DNA of 64,000 nt from Maridesulfovibrio ferrireducens (GTDB taxonomy: Bacteria > Desulfobacterota > Desulfovibrionia > Desulfovibrionales > Desulfovibrionaceae). Below, piece after piece: positions 26,316-35,559 of the stretch. Position numbers and translations under genes: made by a program. How positions within the stretch are numbered: the stretch's first letter is position 1; each line of letters starts with the position of its first letter. The notes under the pieces were generated by a model. The model did not search any database and was not told where the DNA came from. It saw only the letters and a program-made list of their open reading frames with translations. Location of the stretch: positions 186,001 to 250,000 of the forward strand of contig NZ_JAEINN010000004.1 in the NCBI RefSeq assembly GCF_016342405.1, given 5' to 3'.

Positions 26316-28550
26316 CTATTTGCGATAATTTATGCCGTTTTGTTTAAGAAAGTCGATGATTTCGGCATAATGAACTGAGAAGTTAAGGCCTTCGGTTGCT
26401 TGTTTAGAGAGTCCCCATGTGTTCACACCGACCAACTTATCTTTATAGAACAAAGGACCGCCGGAGTTACCGTGGTTAATGGGGGCGTCAGTCTGAATGT
26501 AGCGAACCTTGCGGCCTGAAGGAGCCGGGCCCATGCCTTGAAGGTTTCTGTATGCACTGAAAACACCGCGAGTAATGGTGTAAGGATATGCTTCGGGGTG
26601 ACCTATAGCTTCGAGAGTTACACCTGCGGGCAAGGATTTTTTAGAATAGAATGTGACCGGTTTTCCGCGTGTCTGTATTTTTATCAGAGCAAGGTCACGG
26701 TGCATGTCATAAACCATCACCTTACCGAATGTTTCCATGTTATTATGGAGTTTCATTTCTGCAAACTGACTTCCTTCAACTACGTGAAAGTTTGTCAGAA
26801 TAACATCGTCTGTGACAAAGAATCCGCTTCCCATTCCGCCTTGCGGGTTGAAAACGACGACAACAGAATCGAAGCGCGGATCGTTTCCGGTGTCGGAATC
26901 ATATTTATTTGAGTAGAATTCAGCCAAAGCCTTGTTCCGGTCATGGAGAATGGATTTTTGAATTTTAGCTATGTTTGTATATTTTTTGTCTTTGCCTCTT
27001 TGAGAAGCGTAATGTCCTAAAATGTCGGACAAATTGACGCTGACAGGCTGTTTTTCATAGTTTTCAAGGTCCTGCTCTGTTTTGAACTTGGACAGGATGG
27101 AATTCGCTTCCGGGTCTTCATCCTGAACACCGTAAGCAACTTTAAAAGTACGCTGCTGTGTTATATCAAAATGATTTTCATAGTAAGCTTTATTGCGGCG
27201 GTCGATGATGTAGTATTGAACTGAAGCCTGCTTTGCGTCTTTTACAGTTACAATTTTGTAGTTGTATTTTTGATAGACTGGCAGATTCAGCATGCGCGGA
27301 GTATTTGTTGCATTGGCCTGCGCTGATAGAAAATGTTTTTCATTCAGATCGATTTCTGACTGCATTGTCATTAATGCAAGAGCTCCGCCAAGTCCCTGCA
27401 TTTTAAACTGGTTTATTTTGAATTGGAGCCCGTTGTTAGCCATTTGAGCGTTCTGGTAAATCATCTGAGTTTTGTCGTATTTATTATTGTAAGTTTCGCG
27501 ATACCCAGTGATTAGCTTACTTTTTTCTGCTTTGTATCCGGTTGTTTTGCGGTTTATTTTTGAAACAGCTTCATTGATCAGAATTATGATATCCGCATCT
27601 TTTGCGGTCTGCGAATTGAACATTCCGTGTGCTTCAGCCTGTTCAGCCTGAATGGGCATATCAACGTCAATGCCGAGCCCGAATTCAATGCCGTGCTGTT
27701 TCATCATTGTCTTACTGGTAACTCTGACGAAGGCAATTTTACAATCCGGAATTTCAGCGACATCAAATCCGGCTTTTGTCGTGCTCTGGAAGGCTTTGAT
27801 TATAGCGCGTAAGGATGGAGTGCTTTTCCCTGCAACACGGCGGAGAGCATTTTTGTAGTACTGCGCTCCAAGATTATTTTTGAAGTTTTCTGAAAGATCA
27901 GGGCCGTAAGTGTTCATCAAATGAGGAACGCCTGTTCCTTTTGCTGCAAGGATTGTCTTTGTGAAGAAATCTGCTTGCGAATCCAGAAAATCTGTATTGT
28001 TAAGCTTTACCGGATAGATTTCAAAAAAACTTTTTCCAGTTAAAAGCGGGTACTTTTGAAATGCTGCTGCTGTGCCGTCAGTTATGATTTTTGTTTTTTT
28101 TGCCTTGGAAGATTGCAACTGAGCAAGTTCAGCCGGAACCTGATTAAATACAGTAAGTATTGATTCAGATGCTGCGGTAGCAATCATTTCGCCGGCATCT
28201 GTAAGTTTATCTTCAATTATGGGCCACTGCTCAACCGGCGCAGGCCATGTAATAGAATCTACACGAGCTTTTGAGGCTGTCAGTTTAGGCTGAAACATAA
28301 GTTTTATGGATGAAGCAAGTGCTTCTAACTGTGGGCGGGTTTCAGGATTTTCATTGAAAAAGGCTTTATTCTGCACCCAGACTTGTTCAGCTTTAAGCAG
28401 GTTTTTTTGCTGTACCAACTGCGTGATGTGGTCCGCAGGCGTAAAGAACATTGAATAATTAGTGTCTCCGCCTTTACCTGTTCCGGCAGTTTTACAGCCA
28501 GCGACAGAGATCATTATTAATAGCAATAATCCTAAAAACTTAAGCCTCAC
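26316..28550 (-). CDS. Lipoprotein with C-terminal trypsin-like serine protease domain
   Basis: The 744 residues begin with a lipoprotein signal peptide (VAGCKT, Cys19). A large N-terminal region of about 550 residues is mostly helical and unrecognised. The C-terminal 180 residues are a trypsin-like/DegP-type protease domain with all catalytic residues: His589 in TNFHVVEG, Asp619 in MHRDLAL and Ser696 in GNSGGPL. No PDZ domain follows. It would sit in the envelope, anchored by lipid. It is first in a two-gene operon with the TraT-like lipoprotein (nine bases between). Substrate unknown. Confidence 0.85.
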   Translation of the reverse strand: MRLKFLGLLLLIMISVAGCKTAGTGKGGDTNYSMFFTPADHITQLVQQKNLLKAEQVWVQNKAFFNENPETRPQLEALASSIKLMFQPKLTASKARVDSITWPAPVEQWPIIEDKLTDAGEMIATAASESILTVFNQVPAELAQLQSSKAKKTKIITDGTAAAFQKYPLLTGKSFFEIYPVKLNNTDFLDSQADFFTKTILAAKGTGVPHLMNTYGPDLSENFKNNLGAQYYKNALRRVAGKSTPSLRAIIKAFQSTTKAGFDVAEIPDCKIAFVRVTSKTMMKQHGIEFGLGIDVDMPIQAEQAEAHGMFNSQTAKDADIIILINEAVSKINRKTTGYKAEKSKLITGYRETYNNKYDKTQMIYQNAQMANNGLQFKINQFKMQGLGGALALMTMQSEIDLNEKHFLSAQANATNTPRMLNLPVYQKYNYKIVTVKDAKQASVQYYIIDRRNKAYYENHFDITQQRTFKVAYGVQDEDPEANSILSKFKTEQDLENYEKQPVSVNLSDILGHYASQRGKDKKYTNIAKIQKSILHDRNKALAEFYSNKYDSDTGNDPRFDSVVVVFNPQGGMGSGFFVTDDVILTNFHVVEGSQFAEMKLHNNMETFGKVMVYDMHRDLALIKIQTRGKPVTFYSKKSLPAGVTLEAIGHPEAYPYTITRGVFSAYRNLQGMGPAPSGRKVRYIQTDAPINHGNSGGPLFYKDKLVGVNTWGLSKQATEGLNFSVHYAEIIDFLKQNGINYRK

Positions 28551-28704
28551 GACTTCCTCCAGTATGAATACAAAATAACAACGACACCATTAAAGTAGAA
28601 ACTCGGTATCATAATCAAGGTGTCTATATCAAGGAAGGTCTTGGCAGAAATTAAGATTTAAAGAATGTAATTTTAGTGTATTGTAATAAATCTTTAGAAT
28701 AGAT

Positions 28705-31700
28705 TTACTTGTTTTTAAGTGTGAGCTGGCGAAGATGTAGTCTTGAGGCTTGTAAGCAGAAAGCTTCGAGGCGAGCCTCTATCAGTTGAGGAAAGGGGTT
28801 TCCGTCTGTTTCTATGGCGAGAAAGGGGAGTCTCGTGTCATCTTCAAGAACAGACGAAGCTTTTTTACCTGCGGATATAGCTTTGAAATTTTCACTGAGT
28901 ATTGATTCTGCCACGCGAGAGGGCATACAACCGAATGGACCGATTGAAATAACTCCGCAGGATGGAGTTATAATTTCATGCAGTGAGGCTCCGACTGTAA
29001 GCACCGCTTCGCCTGTGAGATGTTTAGAAATATGAGGCTCGGCTGTTTTTACTATTTTCTGAATATCCGGACCGGAAAAGTTTACAAGTCCGCTTGCTGA
29101 CAGGATAGAGCGAATCCGTTTTTCATAGTATCCCTTTACGCCTTGCTTGATGATGGACCCCAGTCCAGCTTTACCTTCAAGTCCTTTGCGATTCAGCCAG
29201 TCAGTATATTTCATCCATTCCAAAACAGGGGCAACCCGTACAATAAATCCTTCCGATGAAAGCCGCTCAGGCAGATTGCGCCGTGCAAGCGGATCGTGCC
29301 GGACATATATTTCACCGAGAAGTGAAATTACGGGATATTCTTTAATAGGTTTTTCAAGTTTAATAACGGAAAGGTCTTTCGCTCCCTTGTGAAGTGCTGT
29401 TGAGAATTCTTTCCAATCTGTTTTCATTGCATCAAGTAAATTTTGTCGTACTTTCCAGAATAGTTTTAGTGCGTTTTCCTTGTCCTTTGCTGCTGTCACA
29501 ATAGTTGCGTGGATGTCCTCAAGAATAGATCCGGCAACGATTCCCTGCCATATGCCGAGAGTTACTTTTGTGCTTAATCCTCCGTAACCATTTGTAGAGC
29601 TGGGAGAAAAAATAGCAAGATCCGGTATTTCCAGTCGGCTGACAAGGTCATTCATAAAGACAGAGTACTGCCCGAAACGGCACGGTCCTTTTGCCGTGGG
29701 CATAAGGAAGAGTGAAACTTCGGACCCTTTTCTTTCTTCAAGGTGAGCAAGCAAAGCTCCGGCTGTTAATTGCAACGGGAGGCACTCTTTGCAGGATGAA
29801 TTATTTCGTCCCAGTTTAAGTGCTTTTTCGTCAGCGTGGGGCAGCACTTTGTAGCGGATATTGTCTCTGCTCATTGAGGCTGCCAGAAAATCTGTGCTTA
29901 TTTCTCCGAGGCTAGGAATAAGGAGTATTACCTCGGGATCGTTTATAGGACGCCATTTCCCTTTGGAATCAGTGATCCCTGAAATTTTATTGCGGGTTTC
30001 ACTGCGTGCGGGAATAAAATCTTTTTTGTTTGAGTCAGGATTAATATTCTGTCGTTTGAAACCGTTTACAATATCAAGAAAGGCTTCAATGCGGGTTTCT
30101 ATTCCGGCGTCCGCGGTGTGGCTGTCCAGTTCAAGGGTAAGAGATGGTTTTTTGCCCATGGCGCGTCTGAAATGGCTGAGCAGAAACGAGTCCGGTCCGC
30201 ATGAAAAATTTGTGATGAATGTACCGAAAAGCTGCGGATGTTTTGCCGCATAATCCGCTGAATCTAAAATCTGCTCACCCGTTGCCCAGTACATATTGCG
30301 GTCTTTATTACATCCTTCGGTTTCTGTTCTCGGCAGCATATCGCAAGGAATAATATCGATAGAACGTGTGGAAAATTTGGCAGGGATTGATTTATTAGCC
30401 CATGAATTGAAAGCATTATACGGCCTGCCGAAGAGAGCGACAGCATTCTTTTCCGGATCTTTTTTGAGGTCTGTTAAGAACTGCTCACCTTTTTTGAGAA
30501 GGTCGTCAAAAAAGCGGTTCTGTTCGGCAACAGCTTCTTCAAAAGCTTGCGTGGCCTTGCCTGATTTTATACCGAGATTTTTTGCTGTTTTAACGAGAAC
30601 TTTGCGGACTTGGTCTATTCCTTCCTGCATATGAATTACAGGAGTCAGCACGGATCTGTTTTCAAGTTCGGGAAAGGCTGAACGCAAATAGTACGGTTCA
30701 CCCTGCACAAGTACACACGCGGAAGAGCGGTCGCCGCTTTTAAGTGGCAGTGATCGTAAATGAGGCAGAAAAACGTGATCTGTATTCAGTTTTAACAGTT
30801 CGCCCATGCTGCCGTGGGCAAGCTCAACGGGATGACAAAAGGGAGCGCCTTTCTGTTCAATACTTTCGGCATCAACCGAGGAAGGGAGTCTGACTCCGAA
30901 TCCAAGTGAACTGAAAAAAGTATTGTAGAACGGAAACCATGTATTCATCAGTAATGAGCGGTTCATACCGATAACGGGTTGACCCTTTTCAGGTTCTTTC
31001 AGGTCGCGGTAAACTCTTTTTTCGCGCCATGTAACGAGGTCTTCGCCTTCGATTTTATGTGCGGAAATTTTAGAATTATCAAATCTGTTACAGATGCCGC
31101 CGAAGGGGAAAATTTTATTATTAATTTCAATGCGTGCGATGAAACATCCTAAGTCACAGTCTCTGCCTGCACCGTTACAGATAAAGGGAGATTTGTAGTG
31201 AACTTCTCTTTTCGAGAGTAGTTCAGGATCAAATATTCCTTCGGACAGTATCCCTTGCTGTGTACGTTTTGCCGCTTCGATGGCGACTCCGAAAGCTCCT
31301 GTCAGGCCGGGATGCGGAGGCACTATTATTTTACAGCCGGTAAGGGCCGCCATAGCAACAGGAACGGCTTTGTTGTAGCAGACTCCGCCTTGCATGAAAA
31401 TTTTGTTACCAAGTGTGCGGTTGCCCTTAACTCTATTGGAATAGTTGATACATATAGAATAAACCAGACCTGCGATCATATCATCAAGCGGCACTCCTTC
31501 CTGACTTGCCAGCTTTAAATCTGATCCGATAAAGGCCGCACATTGATCGTTGAAATTGGGTGGATTCTGTCCTTTGAAAGCAACTTCTGCGATATCGGTT
31601 ACTCCAATTCCAAGAGTTTCTTTGGCGCTTTCTTCCAGAAATGATCCGGTTCCGGCACTGCAAGCCTCATTCATGGCATAATCGCATGGGACTGAATTTT

Positions 31701-32940
31701 TCAGCCATGTATATTTGGCATCCTGTCCACCGATTTCAAAAATTGTATCAACTTCTGGATTGTAATGAACTGCCGCCGCGGCGTGTGCGGTAATTTCATT
31801 AATGATGCCTTCCGTTCCGGCATGAAGGCCCGCAATGTTGCGTCCTGAGCCAGTGACACCCATGATTTCGGCTGTGGTTCCCGCAGGAATTTGTTTTGCC
31901 AGTTCGGAGTATACGTTGCGCGAGGCTCCGATTGGATCTCCGTCAGTGCGCAGGTAGCAGGATGCGATGATTTTTAGAGTTGATAGATCTACCAGAACTC
32001 CTTTTGTTGTCGTTGAACCGACATCAAGACCTAACGCAAGCTTGTTGCCGGAAGTAAATTCAGCTTGTTCTTCTTCATGGAATTCTACGAAATCTATGTA
32101 ATCTCTAAGAGGGGGCAAAAAGGTAAAACTGGTGTTTCCTTTAATGATCAGTTCGCTGAAATTATCGGAGTGAAATTTTCCGTTTTCAGCAGCCCATAAA
32201 GCGGCTCCGAGAGCTTCCATGCAGTTGGCATGTTCTGGAATGACAAGGTCCGGTAATTCTTTTTTCAGTTCTCTGACCATGAATTTGTTCAGGGTGCAGC
32301 TTCCGATGAGTGCTACTTTATCAGAAGGAAGTTTTCTGAGCAGTTCTAAACATTTTCCGGCCATCATGCGGGCCAGTCCGGCAACTACCGCGTCTTTTTC
32401 GATTCCTTTGTTCAGGGCGTGAGTACAATCACTTTTACAAAATACCGAGCATCTGCCTGACACTTTGTGCGGAGGCAGGTTTTCATCCATATCAGCCATG
32501 GACTTGAGATCAAGGCCCATACGACTGAGTTGCTGCACAAGAAATTCACCTGTACCGGATGCACATTTATTTCCGGTATGAACAGTTTCGACCTTACCTT
32601 CCGGGCTTAGAAGATATGCCATAAACGTTTCTCCGCCAGCACTGAGAAGTGTGCGGTAACCCTCTTTTGCAAGATCAATAAAGGACAGGGCTGACTCAAG
32701 GGCTTGCGGTTCGGATATGGAAGGCAGGTTTAATAGGTGTCTGAATTTTCTGCCAGTGGTCGCAATGCTTATGTTTTCGAGGTTTCCGAATTTTTTTAAA
32801 GTGGAAAGAATTGTCGCAGCGGGGTTTCCTTCGTGAGAAACCGAAACTGTTTTGAGCACGGTTGTTTTTCCGTACTCTGAAGAAATTAGAACCATGCCTA
32901 TGGTAGAAGCTCCGGCGCAAATGCCTAATGATTTGTTCAT
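28705..32940 (-). CDS. Giant acyl-CoA dehydratase activase / dehydratase-like fusion protein
   Basis: This 1411-residue protein fuses two BadF/BcrA-type ASKHA domains with dehydratase-like domains. The first ASKHA copy (1-262) has a degenerate phosphate loop (GICAGASTIG) but keeps CASGTGEF (126-133). The second (300-570) is canonical: GLDVGSTTTK (304-313), FEIGGQDAKY and CSAGTGS (427-433). After it come a cysteine pair (GRDCDLGC) and DUF2229/COG3580-COG3581-like regions with PCRFGQY and GPFGCMPSR motifs, as in 2-hydroxyacyl-CoA dehydratase relatives and double-cubane proteins. Family members use ATP to drive low-potential electrons into an Fe-S partner. Having activator and acceptor in one chain suggests self-activation. 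Substrate unknown. It starts three bases after the glutaminyl cyclotransferase stop. Confidence 0.85.
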   Translation of the reverse strand: MNKSLGICAGASTIGMVLISSEYGKTTVLKTVSVSHEGNPAATILSTLKKFGNLENISIATTGRKFRHLLNLPSISEPQALESALSFIDLAKEGYRTLLSAGGETFMAYLLSPEGKVETVHTGNKCASGTGEFLVQQLSRMGLDLKSMADMDENLPPHKVSGRCSVFCKSDCTHALNKGIEKDAVVAGLARMMAGKCLELLRKLPSDKVALIGSCTLNKFMVRELKKELPDLVIPEHANCMEALGAALWAAENGKFHSDNFSELIIKGNTSFTFLPPLRDYIDFVEFHEEEQAEFTSGNKLALGLDVGSTTTKGVLVDLSTLKIIASCYLRTDGDPIGASRNVYSELAKQIPAGTTAEIMGVTGSGRNIAGLHAGTEGIINEITAHAAAAVHYNPEVDTIFEIGGQDAKYTWLKNSVPCDYAMNEACSAGTGSFLEESAKETLGIGVTDIAEVAFKGQNPPNFNDQCAAFIGSDLKLASQEGVPLDDMIAGLVYSICINYSNRVKGNRTLGNKIFMQGGVCYNKAVPVAMAALTGCKIIVPPHPGLTGAFGVAIEAAKRTQQGILSEGIFDPELLSKREVHYKSPFICNGAGRDCDLGCFIARIEINNKIFPFGGICNRFDNSKISAHKIEGEDLVTWREKRVYRDLKEPEKGQPVIGMNRSLLMNTWFPFYNTFFSSLGFGVRLPSSVDAESIEQKGAPFCHPVELAHGSMGELLKLNTDHVFLPHLRSLPLKSGDRSSACVLVQGEPYYLRSAFPELENRSVLTPVIHMQEGIDQVRKVLVKTAKNLGIKSGKATQAFEEAVAEQNRFFDDLLKKGEQFLTDLKKDPEKNAVALFGRPYNAFNSWANKSIPAKFSTRSIDIIPCDMLPRTETEGCNKDRNMYWATGEQILDSADYAAKHPQLFGTFITNFSCGPDSFLLSHFRRAMGKKPSLTLELDSHTADAGIETRIEAFLDIVNGFKRQNINPDSNKKDFIPARSETRNKISGITDSKGKWRPINDPEVILLIPSLGEISTDFLAASMSRDNIRYKVLPHADEKALKLGRNNSSCKECLPLQLTAGALLAHLEERKGSEVSLFLMPTAKGPCRFGQYSVFMNDLVSRLEIPDLAIFSPSSTNGYGGLSTKVTLGIWQGIVAGSILEDIHATIVTAAKDKENALKLFWKVRQNLLDAMKTDWKEFSTALHKGAKDLSVIKLEKPIKEYPVISLLGEIYVRHDPLARRNLPERLSSEGFIVRVAPVLEWMKYTDWLNRKGLEGKAGLGSIIKQGVKGYYEKRIRSILSASGLVNFSGPDIQKIVKTAEPHISKHLTGEAVLTVGASLHEIITPSCGVISIGPFGCMPSRVAESILSENFKAISAGKKASSVLEDDTRLPFLAIETDGNPFPQLIEARLEAFCLQASRLHLRQLTLKNK

Positions 32941-32943
32941 ATA

Positions 32944-33750
32944 TTATAAGTCAGATGTAATTTGCTTCGGTTGATGTAATTTAATTTCAAAAATTTTGTT
33001 CCAGAATTTACCAGTGACGAAAAGTCGTTTATTTTTATTGTCCCATGCAATCCCGTTGGCAACTTCCGCTTTTTTTCCCGCAAGAGGACGAAGGTTGGAA
33101 ATGTCCAGCCAGAATTTTATTTTTCCGCTTACGGGGTCGATTGCACCTATTTTATCCTTGTACCATACATTACAAAGGATGACTCCGTCTGCATACTCAA
33201 GCTCATTTAGGCGGAATATTTTTGTGTCTCCGTCAGTGATCTTAAGAGTGTTTATTTTCTTGAAATCATGCGGGTCTCGAAATGTGAGCGAATCTGAACC
33301 ATTACTTTGAATTAAAAACTGCCCGTCAGAGGTGAGTCCCCAGCCTTGGCCGTTGTATTTGAATGAGCCTGTGCACGCAAGGGACTTTGAATCATATACG
33401 AAGCACTTTCCAGATTTCCATGTGAGCTGAAATATTTTTTTATTCCATAGGCATAGCCCTTCGCCGAAAAGGTTCTGATCAATTTTATATTCAGTGCATA
33501 GTTTGCCGCTTTCCGGTTCAATTTTGCGGATGGAAGAGTGTCCGTGCTTTCCTGTGCTTTCGTAGAAGAAATTATCGTGATATAAAAAACCTTGAGTATA
33601 GGCGGATTCGTCGTGAGGAAATGAGTTTAGAATTTTACAGTTGATTATAGGGGCCTTATGTCGAAAATTTCTAGCATGGCTTTTTGCTGCAAAAATGGGC
33701 AAGATAAGGGCAAGCGCTACTAATCCGATAATTATATGATATTTATGCAT
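32944..33750 (-). CDS. Glutaminyl-peptide cyclotransferase (plant/bacterial type)
   Basis: A 268-residue beta-propeller enzyme with an N-terminal signal peptide (hydrophobic residues 8-22). It matches the plant-type glutaminyl cyclase family by FPHDESAYTQGFLY, YESTGKHGHSSI, GWGLTSDG, LNELEYADG, CNVWYKD and VANGIAWD segments. The enzyme converts N-terminal glutamine of peptides to pyroglutamate and would act in the periplasm. It is transcribed directly ahead of the giant activase gene with three bases between them, an unexplained pairing of a periplasmic enzyme with a cytoplasmic Fe-S system. Confidence 0.88.
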   Translation of the reverse strand: MHKYHIIIGLVALALILPIFAAKSHARNFRHKAPIINCKILNSFPHDESAYTQGFLYHDNFFYESTGKHGHSSIRKIEPESGKLCTEYKIDQNLFGEGLCLWNKKIFQLTWKSGKCFVYDSKSLACTGSFKYNGQGWGLTSDGQFLIQSNGSDSLTFRDPHDFKKINTLKITDGDTKIFRLNELEYADGVILCNVWYKDKIGAIDPVSGKIKFWLDISNLRPLAGKKAEVANGIAWDNKNKRLFVTGKFWNKIFEIKLHQPKQITSDL

Positions 33751-33842
33751 TGCTCGGAAACCTAGCCGATTTTCTTGAGAAGTTCCAGAATTGAACAGGC
33801 TGTTTTTTATTTATATCATTAACTTTCTATAAATTTTTAAAA

Positions 33843-33856
33843 ACCTCTTAAGAGGT
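33843..33856 (+). promoter_or_regulatory. Palindrome containing the Shine-Dalgarno of the TPR gene
   Basis: ACCTCTTAAGAGGT is a perfect 14-base palindrome. As RNA it can form a 5-bp stem with a TTAA loop that pairs the Shine-Dalgarno GAGGT, seven bases before the ATG. It could equally be a DNA operator. Only the sequence symmetry is seen. Confidence 0.4.
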
Positions 33857-33863
33857 AAATAAA

Positions 33864-34853
33864 ATGGGATCAAATACTACATTTTTTCAGTATCAGCCTC
33901 CGTCAAAGAAGGAGGAAAAAACTACTCCTGAATTAGTTACAGTAGTTTCCCTTAAGTCAGAAGTTGAAGTCCGGGGAAAGAAAAAAAAGTATTGGCTGGT
34001 GCGTGAAACCCCCGGAGAAATGTTTGAATTACAAGAGATTAATTCTAATCATGTTCCCTCCGGTCCTATTCGATTAGTATCCAGCGAAGAATTTTCTTCA
34101 CTCTATACTCTGGAATTGGATTATTGGCATCAGGAAGTTCGCCCCGGTATGGATAATTTGGATAAAACAGTACAAAGAGGTGAAAGTCATAGAGCTCAAG
34201 GTGAACTCTATAGTGCCGAGATGGAGTATGCCGGAGCACTGGAGGTGGACGAGGGTAACGTTCGCGCTACTTTCGGGCTTGGTCTTACTTATCTTGATAA
34301 AGGGGATATAGAAAAAGCTCAGGAAATATTTTCCAAGGTATTGCAGCTTAAATCTGCTTTTAAGGTAGAACATAAACATATGTTTAATGATTTCGGCATT
34401 TCTATGCGTAAAAGCGGAATGTATAAAGAAGCGTTGCAGTATTATAATCGAGGGGTAGATTTAGACAGCGAAGACGAAAATCTTTATTTTAATATAGCCA
34501 GAACTCATTTTGAAGCGGGAGACTGGGAAAACTGTTTTCGTTATCTGACCCTGTGTCTTGAGAAAAACAAAGGCGTGGAAGAAGCTCGAAAATTCTGTTT
34601 TTATATTATTGAAAAGAGTACAAATGATGATGATATGCTCCGGGAATTCGGATCAGCTGAGGTCGGTACCAAGCTTCGCAGTGATATCCTGTCCTTATTA
34701 CGCAAAATGCAGGTTGCAGCCGGAGTTGAGCTTGATGAAGCTATTGAAAAAACTCATCAGATACGGGATCGTATGCTCGCAATTGACGAGGAAGAAAGAC
34801 ATCTTCGCGAAATGGAAAAAGGTCTTTATAATCTAGACGAGAACAACAAGTAA
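33864..34853 (+). CDS. Tetratricopeptide repeat protein
   Basis: This 329-residue soluble protein has an N-terminal beta-rich part (about 20-85) and three or four TPR units between about 105 and 235 (for example AEMEYAGALEVDEGNVRATFGLGLTYLDKGD and EALQYYNRGVDLDSEDENLYFNIARTHFEAGDW). A C-terminal charged coiled coil follows. It is a protein-interaction scaffold with an unknown partner. The ribosome binding site GAGGT is half of a perfect palindrome at 33843-33856 directly before the ATG. The gene is convergent with ktrA, 11 bases between stops, without a clear terminator. Confidence 0.82.
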   Translation: MGSNTTFFQYQPPSKKEEKTTPELVTVVSLKSEVEVRGKKKKYWLVRETPGEMFELQEINSNHVPSGPIRLVSSEEFSSLYTLELDYWHQEVRPGMDNLDKTVQRGESHRAQGELYSAEMEYAGALEVDEGNVRATFGLGLTYLDKGDIEKAQEIFSKVLQLKSAFKVEHKHMFNDFGISMRKSGMYKEALQYYNRGVDLDSEDENLYFNIARTHFEAGDWENCFRYLTLCLEKNKGVEEARKFCFYIIEKSTNDDDMLREFGSAEVGTKLRSDILSLLRKMQVAAGVELDEAIEKTHQIRDRMLAIDEEERHLREMEKGLYNLDENNK

Positions 34854-34864
34854 TATTCCTTACG

Positions 34865-35518
34865 CTAAGATATTTTCAAGAGGTTTTCGTGGGCGCCTAT
34901 CAGGACGAGTATATCATGTTCTTGTAAAGGGTCGTTGGCTTTGGGAACAAAATTAAGCTCGGACGATCCATTTTTTCTGATTGCAATAACCTGAACTTGA
35001 AAATTATTTGTTAAATTCAAATCTTTCAAAGTTTTTCCTTTCCATTCACACACTTCTTTTTCTTTTATAAGAACATCCTGCCCCATGGAAAGATAATCCA
35101 GCATTCCGGGGGTTGCGAGTTTATATGCCAATTGTTTTGCGGCAAAGTGTTCTGGAAAGACAACGAAATCTACTCCAAGTTTGCTCAAAACTTTTTTGTG
35201 AGCGGCGCTCATGGCTTTAACCCATATTTTTTTAACACCGATTTCCTGCAAGTTGAGAACAACCAGAATGCTTGCTTCCATGGAATCTCCGGTGGAGACT
35301 ACAACATAGTTAAAATCCTGAAAGCTGAGCTGCTCCAGTGTCTGCTGGTCTGTTCCATCAGCTTGAAATACTTGAGTCAAGTAGGGTTTTGCTACTTTCA
35401 CCCTTTCAGTACTGGAATCGACTCCGGTTACTCCGTGGCCAAGTTCCCGTAAGTTGCGGGCTAGTTCGAGCCCGAATTTACCGAGTCCGATAACTCCTAC
35501 TTCTATTCTGTCTGCCAT
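34865..35518 (-). CDS. ktrA: KtrA/TrkA-type potassium uptake regulatory subunit
   Basis: A 217-residue RCK protein: an N-terminal Rossmann domain with GVIGLGKFGLELA and the ribose-binding Asp at the end of strand 2 (GVDSS), and a C-terminal TrkA-C/RCK-C domain (about 135-217). Proteins of this length form an octameric ring that gates the membrane subunit in response to nucleotide and c-di-AMP or ADP/ATP. It is transcribed directly after the ktrB-like gene (about 40 bases between), so the two form a potassium uptake system. Confidence 0.92.
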   Translation of the reverse strand: MADRIEVGVIGLGKFGLELARNLRELGHGVTGVDSSTERVKVAKPYLTQVFQADGTDQQTLEQLSFQDFNYVVVSTGDSMEASILVVLNLQEIGVKKIWVKAMSAAHKKVLSKLGVDFVVFPEHFAAKQLAYKLATPGMLDYLSMGQDVLIKEKEVCEWKGKTLKDLNLTNNFQVQVIAIRKNGSSELNFVPKANDPLQEHDILVLIGAHENLLKIS

Positions 35519-35559
35519 TTAATTCTCCAAATATATGTGCGCTTAAATTTTTAGAAATA

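Noticed and set aside
25563-28550. Conjugative plasmid or integrative element suggested by the TraT-like gene
   Set aside because: No relaxase, type IV secretion, integrase or direct repeats nearby; surrounding genes are chromosomal.
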